The position numbers and the translations under genes were made by a program. The notes under the pieces were generated by a model. It was given only the letters and a program-made list of their open reading frames with translations. It ran no database searches and had not been told where the DNA came from. 64,000 nucleotides of DNA from Paenibacillus pinihumi DSM 23905 = JCM 16419 (GTDB lineage: Bacteria; Bacillota; Bacilli; Paenibacillales; Paenibacillaceae): positions 106,381-170,380 of the forward strand of contig NZ_KE383864.1 in assembly GCF_000422505.1 (NCBI RefSeq), read 5' to 3'. This document shows positions 61,176 to 64,000 of the stretch, piece after piece (positions within the stretch are counted from its first letter, which is position 1; each line of letters begins with the position of its first letter).

Positions 61176-61780
61176 ATTAACAACCACCTTATTCTTATTT
61201 TATAATGAAGCATTGCTTATCCATTTGCTTGCAGCCATCCCTGTTCACTTTCGCCATTAATGTTTCCGAATCCTGCCATTGCATATTCCCTTTAATATCC
61301 AAAGTAAGCTGTTTTTTTCTTTTGAATGCGCATGCAGTCACAATTTCGCAATCTTTTCGTTACAAATTGTCGAACAATTAATGAAATGATTGTTACGATT
61401 AATTCAAAGCTATAGAAATCTGGTATCTTTATTTCAAGCGCCTTGTTATGGAGCCGGTCAGGCGCTCGTTTAACGCGGGGTATAAAATGTTAATTAAAAA
61501 TGGAGGGGACATGACGGCTTGAATTTGTACAGCAGATCGAAGTACAGCGCCTTTCTTGTTGTTCAGATCATGTGATAAAAATCACATGAAATTCGAAATG
61601 CAGATGTTACCATTGACTGGAAATCGAAATGCGCAGCACGTAAGCGCCGCCCTGCTTGCATCAGCGGTTCGTGTTTACGCAAAAATATAAGCCAGCCATA
61701 AGCATGCAACTTATTTATGCTTGTATTTGCACCAAAGCCGTATTTCAAGCAATACCACGTTATAAGGAGATGAGAAACGT
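61176..61780. promoter_or_regulatory. Long leader region upstream of qoxA
   Basis: A 600-bp non-coding interval with regulatory marks: an inverted repeat AATTGT-CGA-ACAATT (61365-61379), a possible -10 (TATAAA, 61481-61486), a strong Shine-Dalgarno GGAGGGG (61502-61508) leading into a 3-codon ORF (ATG ACG GCT TGA) and an overlapping 18-codon TTG ORF (61519-61575), and a perfect Fnr/CRP-type box at 61571-61586. qoxA itself starts about 195 bp further on. Reading frames on the minus strand look spurious. Confidence 0.5.
61568..61589. promoter_or_regulatory. Fnr/CRP-family binding site
   Basis: Perfect palindrome TCATGTGAT-AAAA-ATCACATGA containing TGTGA-N6-TCACA, the consensus shared by Bacillus Fnr and enteric CRP. 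It lies upstream of a terminal oxidase operon, so oxygen-dependent control is the natural reading. The regulator gene is not in the window. Confidence 0.75.
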
Positions 61781-62766
61781 TGAAAAAGTCTCGGTTGGCC
61801 AAAAGAATCCTTGCTGCCCTCCCGCTGCTTTTGATGACGGTGTTACTGTCAGCCTGCAGCGAGAAGTACATCGTGCTTGACCCTAAAGGGCCGATTGGGC
61901 AGTCGCAGAAAGATCTGATTATTATTTCTACCCTGCTGTGCGCCGTGATTATCGTTCCTGTACTTATTCTTGCGGGAGTTATTGTTTGGCGCTATCGCGA
62001 CAAACCGGGACGCAAGGTCGACTACAAGCCCAAATGGTCGCATGACACCAAACTGGAAATTACCTGGTGGGCTATCCCGATCATTATTATTGCGGTCCTT
62101 GCTACCGTAACCGTTCGTTATACTTACGCGCTGGAGCCTTCGCGCCCCATTGAATCCGCAGAGAAAGCCGTGACGATTCAGGTAGCCTCATTGGATTGGA
62201 AATGGCTGTTCCTCTATCCGGAGGAAGGCATTGCAACTGTGAATTACATCAAGTTCCCTGACAATGTTCCGGTCCGCTTCGAGCTTACTTCCGATGCACC
62301 GATGAACTCCTTCTGGATTCCGCAGCTTGGCGGACAGATTTATACGATGTCAGGTATGGCGATGACGCTTCATCTGCAAGCGGATCAGACCGGGAAATAT
62401 TTCGGCAGCAGCGCCAACTTCAGCGGTAAAGATTTCGCCCAGATGAGATTTATTGCCGAGGCGTCTACAAAAGACGAGTTTGACGCTTGGGTGAAAGAAG
62501 TGAAAGCAAACGGCAATGCGCTGACCATCGACGGATACGAACAGCTTCAAAAGCCGAGCGTCGAAGATCAGCAGCAGTTCTCTTCCTTCCCTGAAGGCCT
62601 GTTCAACAAAATCGTAACCAAGTATGTGCCGGAAGGCAGTACAGGGCATCATCATGGAGGCGCGGTCTCCAGCAATGAGCCTAAGCAGGAGCCTGTCCAA
62701 ACTGAAACGGATGAGCATGCTCATTCTTCGCATAATGCGGCAGAGTCAACACACGCTGGGCATTAG
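61780..62766 (+). CDS. qoxA: Quinol oxidase aa3, subunit II
   Basis: Menaquinol-oxidising subunit of the terminal oxidase. 328 residues. Lipoprotein signal with lipobox LLSAC (Cys26), followed by [16 protein letters not shown], two helices (about 45-67 and 90-112) and an external cupredoxin domain with [20 protein letters not shown] and [20 protein letters not shown]. The CuA ligands of cytochrome c oxidases (CxxxC, H, M) are missing, which marks it as quinol-type. The last ~45 residues are rich in His, Glu and Ser ([15 protein letters not shown]), possibly metal binding. Ribosome binding site AAGGAG upstream, 32 bp before qoxB. Confidence 0.94.
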   Translation: MKKSRLAKRILAALPLLLMTVLLSACSEKYIVLDPKGPIGQSQKDLIIISTLLCAVIIVPVLILAGVIVWRYRDKPGRKVDYKPKWSHDTKLEITWWAIPIIIIAVLATVTVRYTYALEPSRPIESAEKAVTIQVASLDWKWLFLYPEEGIATVNYIKFPDNVPVRFELTSDAPMNSFWIPQLGGQIYTMSGMAMTLHLQADQTGKYFGSSANFSGKDFAQMRFIAEASTKDEFDAWVKEVKANGNALTIDGYEQLQKPSVEDQQQFSSFPEGLFNKIVTKYVPEGSTGHHHGGAVSSNEPKQEPVQTETDEHAHSSHNAAESTHAGH

Positions 62767-62798
62767 AGCGTGATATTCGAACGGAGGAGAAGTCCATT

Positions 62799-64000
62799 AT
62801 GTGGGAAAATATCAAGACATTCGCGTCTGAATTTTTCGTCACCGGCGATCCGCTGATTTACGGCGCCGATGTGTCGATTGCACTAACACTTGTGGCTATT
62901 GTTTTCGCACTGACCTACTTCAAAAAATGGCAATGGCTGTGGAAAGAATGGATTACAACTGTAGACCATAAAAAAATCGGGATCATGTATATCCTGTGCT
63001 CGATTCTTATGCTGTTCCGCGGCGGCGTGGATGCGCTGCTGATGAGAACCCAACTGGCGATGCCAGACATGCAATTCCTTAATGCTGAGCACTATAATGC
63101 AATTTTCACCACGCACGGCGTCATTATGATTTTGTTTATGGCGATGCCATTCATGTTCGGTCTGTTCAACATCATGGTTCCGCTGCAAATCGGCGCCAGG
63201 GACGTTGCATTCCCGTTCCTGAACTCCCTGAGCTTCTGGCTGTTCTTCTGGGGAGCAATGCTGTTCAATATGTCCTTCGTCATCGGGGGTTCTCCTGACG
63301 CAGGATGGCTGGCTTATCCGCCGCTATCAGGGATCGATCACAGCCCTGGTGTCGGACAGAACTTCTATATTTGGGGCATTCAGATCTCCGGTATCGGAAG
63401 CTTGATGACAGGTATCAACTTCGTCGTCACGATTCTGAAGATGCGCACGCCGGGTATGAAGCTGATGAGAATGCCAATGTTCACCTGGTCCGCACTGTCC
63501 AGCTGTCTGACCATTATGCTGGCTTTCCCGATTTTGACTGTAACACTGGCCATGTTGTTCATCGACCGTTTCGCAGGCGGACACTTCTTCACACTTGACG
63601 GCGGCGGTAACCCGATGATGTACATTAACCTGATCTGGATGTGGGGTCACCCTGAGGTGTACATTGTAGTTCTGCCGGCATTCGGTGTATTCTCGGAGAT
63701 TTTCGCAACCTTCTCCAAGAAGAAGCTGTTCGGCTACACCTCCATGGTACTCGCAATGATGAGTATCGCAATCTTCTCGTTCTTTACCTGGGCTCACCAC
63801 TTCTTCACGATGGGTTCCGGCGCGAATGTCAATGCATTCTTCGCTGTTACAACGATGCTGATTGCAATCCCGACAGGGGTTAAAATATTCAACTGGCTGT
63901 TTACGATGTACAAAGGTAAAATTACATTTGAAACTCCAATGTTGTGGGCAATCTCCTTTATCCCGTGCTTTGTTATCGGGGGGATGACCGGAGTTATGCT
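62799..64000 (+). CDS. qoxB: Quinol oxidase aa3, subunit I (partial)
   Basis: Catalytic heme-copper subunit; about 400 of an expected ~650 residues are present before the window ends. Start ATG 62799 with GGAGGAGAAGTCCATT. It has [16 protein letters not shown] at the start, [20 protein letters not shown], then the heme ligand region [15 protein letters not shown] (His near residue 106), the CuB His-Tyr pair [15 protein letters not shown] near 284 and WAHHFFTMG (two CuB His) near 333. Helices are abundant, as expected. It is the second gene of the qox operon; qoxC and qoxD should follow. Confidence 0.95.
   Translation, partial: MWENIKTFASEFFVTGDPLIYGADVSIALTLVAIVFALTYFKKWQWLWKEWITTVDHKKIGIMYILCSILMLFRGGVDALLMRTQLAMPDMQFLNAEHYNAIFTTHGVIMILFMAMPFMFGLFNIMVPLQIGARDVAFPFLNSLSFWLFFWGAMLFNMSFVIGGSPDAGWLAYPPLSGIDHSPGVGQNFYIWGIQISGIGSLMTGINFVVTILKMRTPGMKLMRMPMFTWSALSSCLTIMLAFPILTVTLAMLFIDRFAGGHFFTLDGGGNPMMYINLIWMWGHPEVYIVVLPAFGVFSEIFATFSKKKLFGYTSMVLAMMSIAIFSFFTWAHHFFTMGSGANVNAFFAVTTMLIAIPTGVKIFNWLFTMYKGKITFETPMLWAISFIPCFVIGGMTGVM

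Noticed and set aside
1-64000. Mobile elements, integrases or phage genes
   Set aside because: No transposase, integrase, terminal inverted repeats or target duplications were seen; the decayed genes near 2.6-6.2 kb do not carry such marks.

Overview
The window looks like chromosomal DNA from a spore-forming Firmicute of the Paenibacillaceae. Supporting signs are a SpoVA germination cluster, an aa3-type quinol oxidase (qoxAB), a T-box-controlled arginyl-tRNA synthetase, staphyloxanthin-type C30 carotenoid enzymes, many ABC importers, strong GGAGG ribosome binding sites with frequent TTG/GTG starts, and a very large secreted glucanase with discoidin modules. No rRNA, tRNA, CRISPR array, insertion sequence or phage gene was seen.

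Layout. 1-2.4 kb: the end of a LacI-regulated CUT2 sugar importer locus (partial ATPase plus repressor). 2.4-6.5 kb: a worn region with three broken genes (short-chain dehydrogenase remnant, response regulator with an internal deletion, DUF3052-like gene), an HxlR regulator with a flavodoxin-fold reductase, and an ArsR/SRPBCC pair. 6.5-14 kb: a chemoreceptor and a 1,696-residue GH81 beta-1,3-glucanase. 14.3-24.4 kb: a ten-gene operon for import and salvage of S-modified cysteines (Tcy-type ABC importer, two flavin monooxygenases, redoxin, M20 deacylase, GNAT acetyltransferase, SolA-like oxidase) behind a LysR regulator. 24.7-27 kb: cupin and cation/proton antiporter. 27-34.2 kb: carotenoid end-tailoring (crtP, crtQ, crtO, a second glycosyltransferase, an OatA-like acyltransferase). 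34.5-35.6 kb: siderophore-binding lipoprotein behind a Fur box. 35.9-46.8 kb: a second organosulfur cluster (HpaB-like, SsuD, CUT2 importer, DszA-like and DszC-like monooxygenases) with a divergent TetR regulator. 46.9-50.2 kb: housekeeping hydrolases and small conserved proteins. 50.3-57.3 kb: T-box/argS, MATE pump, PAP2 phosphatase, MntH, polysaccharide deacetylase. 57.4-60.2 kb: a compact spoVA-type cluster. 60.3-64 kb: SMP-30 lactonase and qoxAB, cut by the window end.

The main theme is sulfur scavenging. Two separate gene sets each pair an importer with several FMNH2-dependent monooxygenases, and neither carries a recognisable flavin reductase. Most transcription units end in clear intrinsic terminators. 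Several promoters carry well-formed inverted repeats that probably bind the adjacent regulators.
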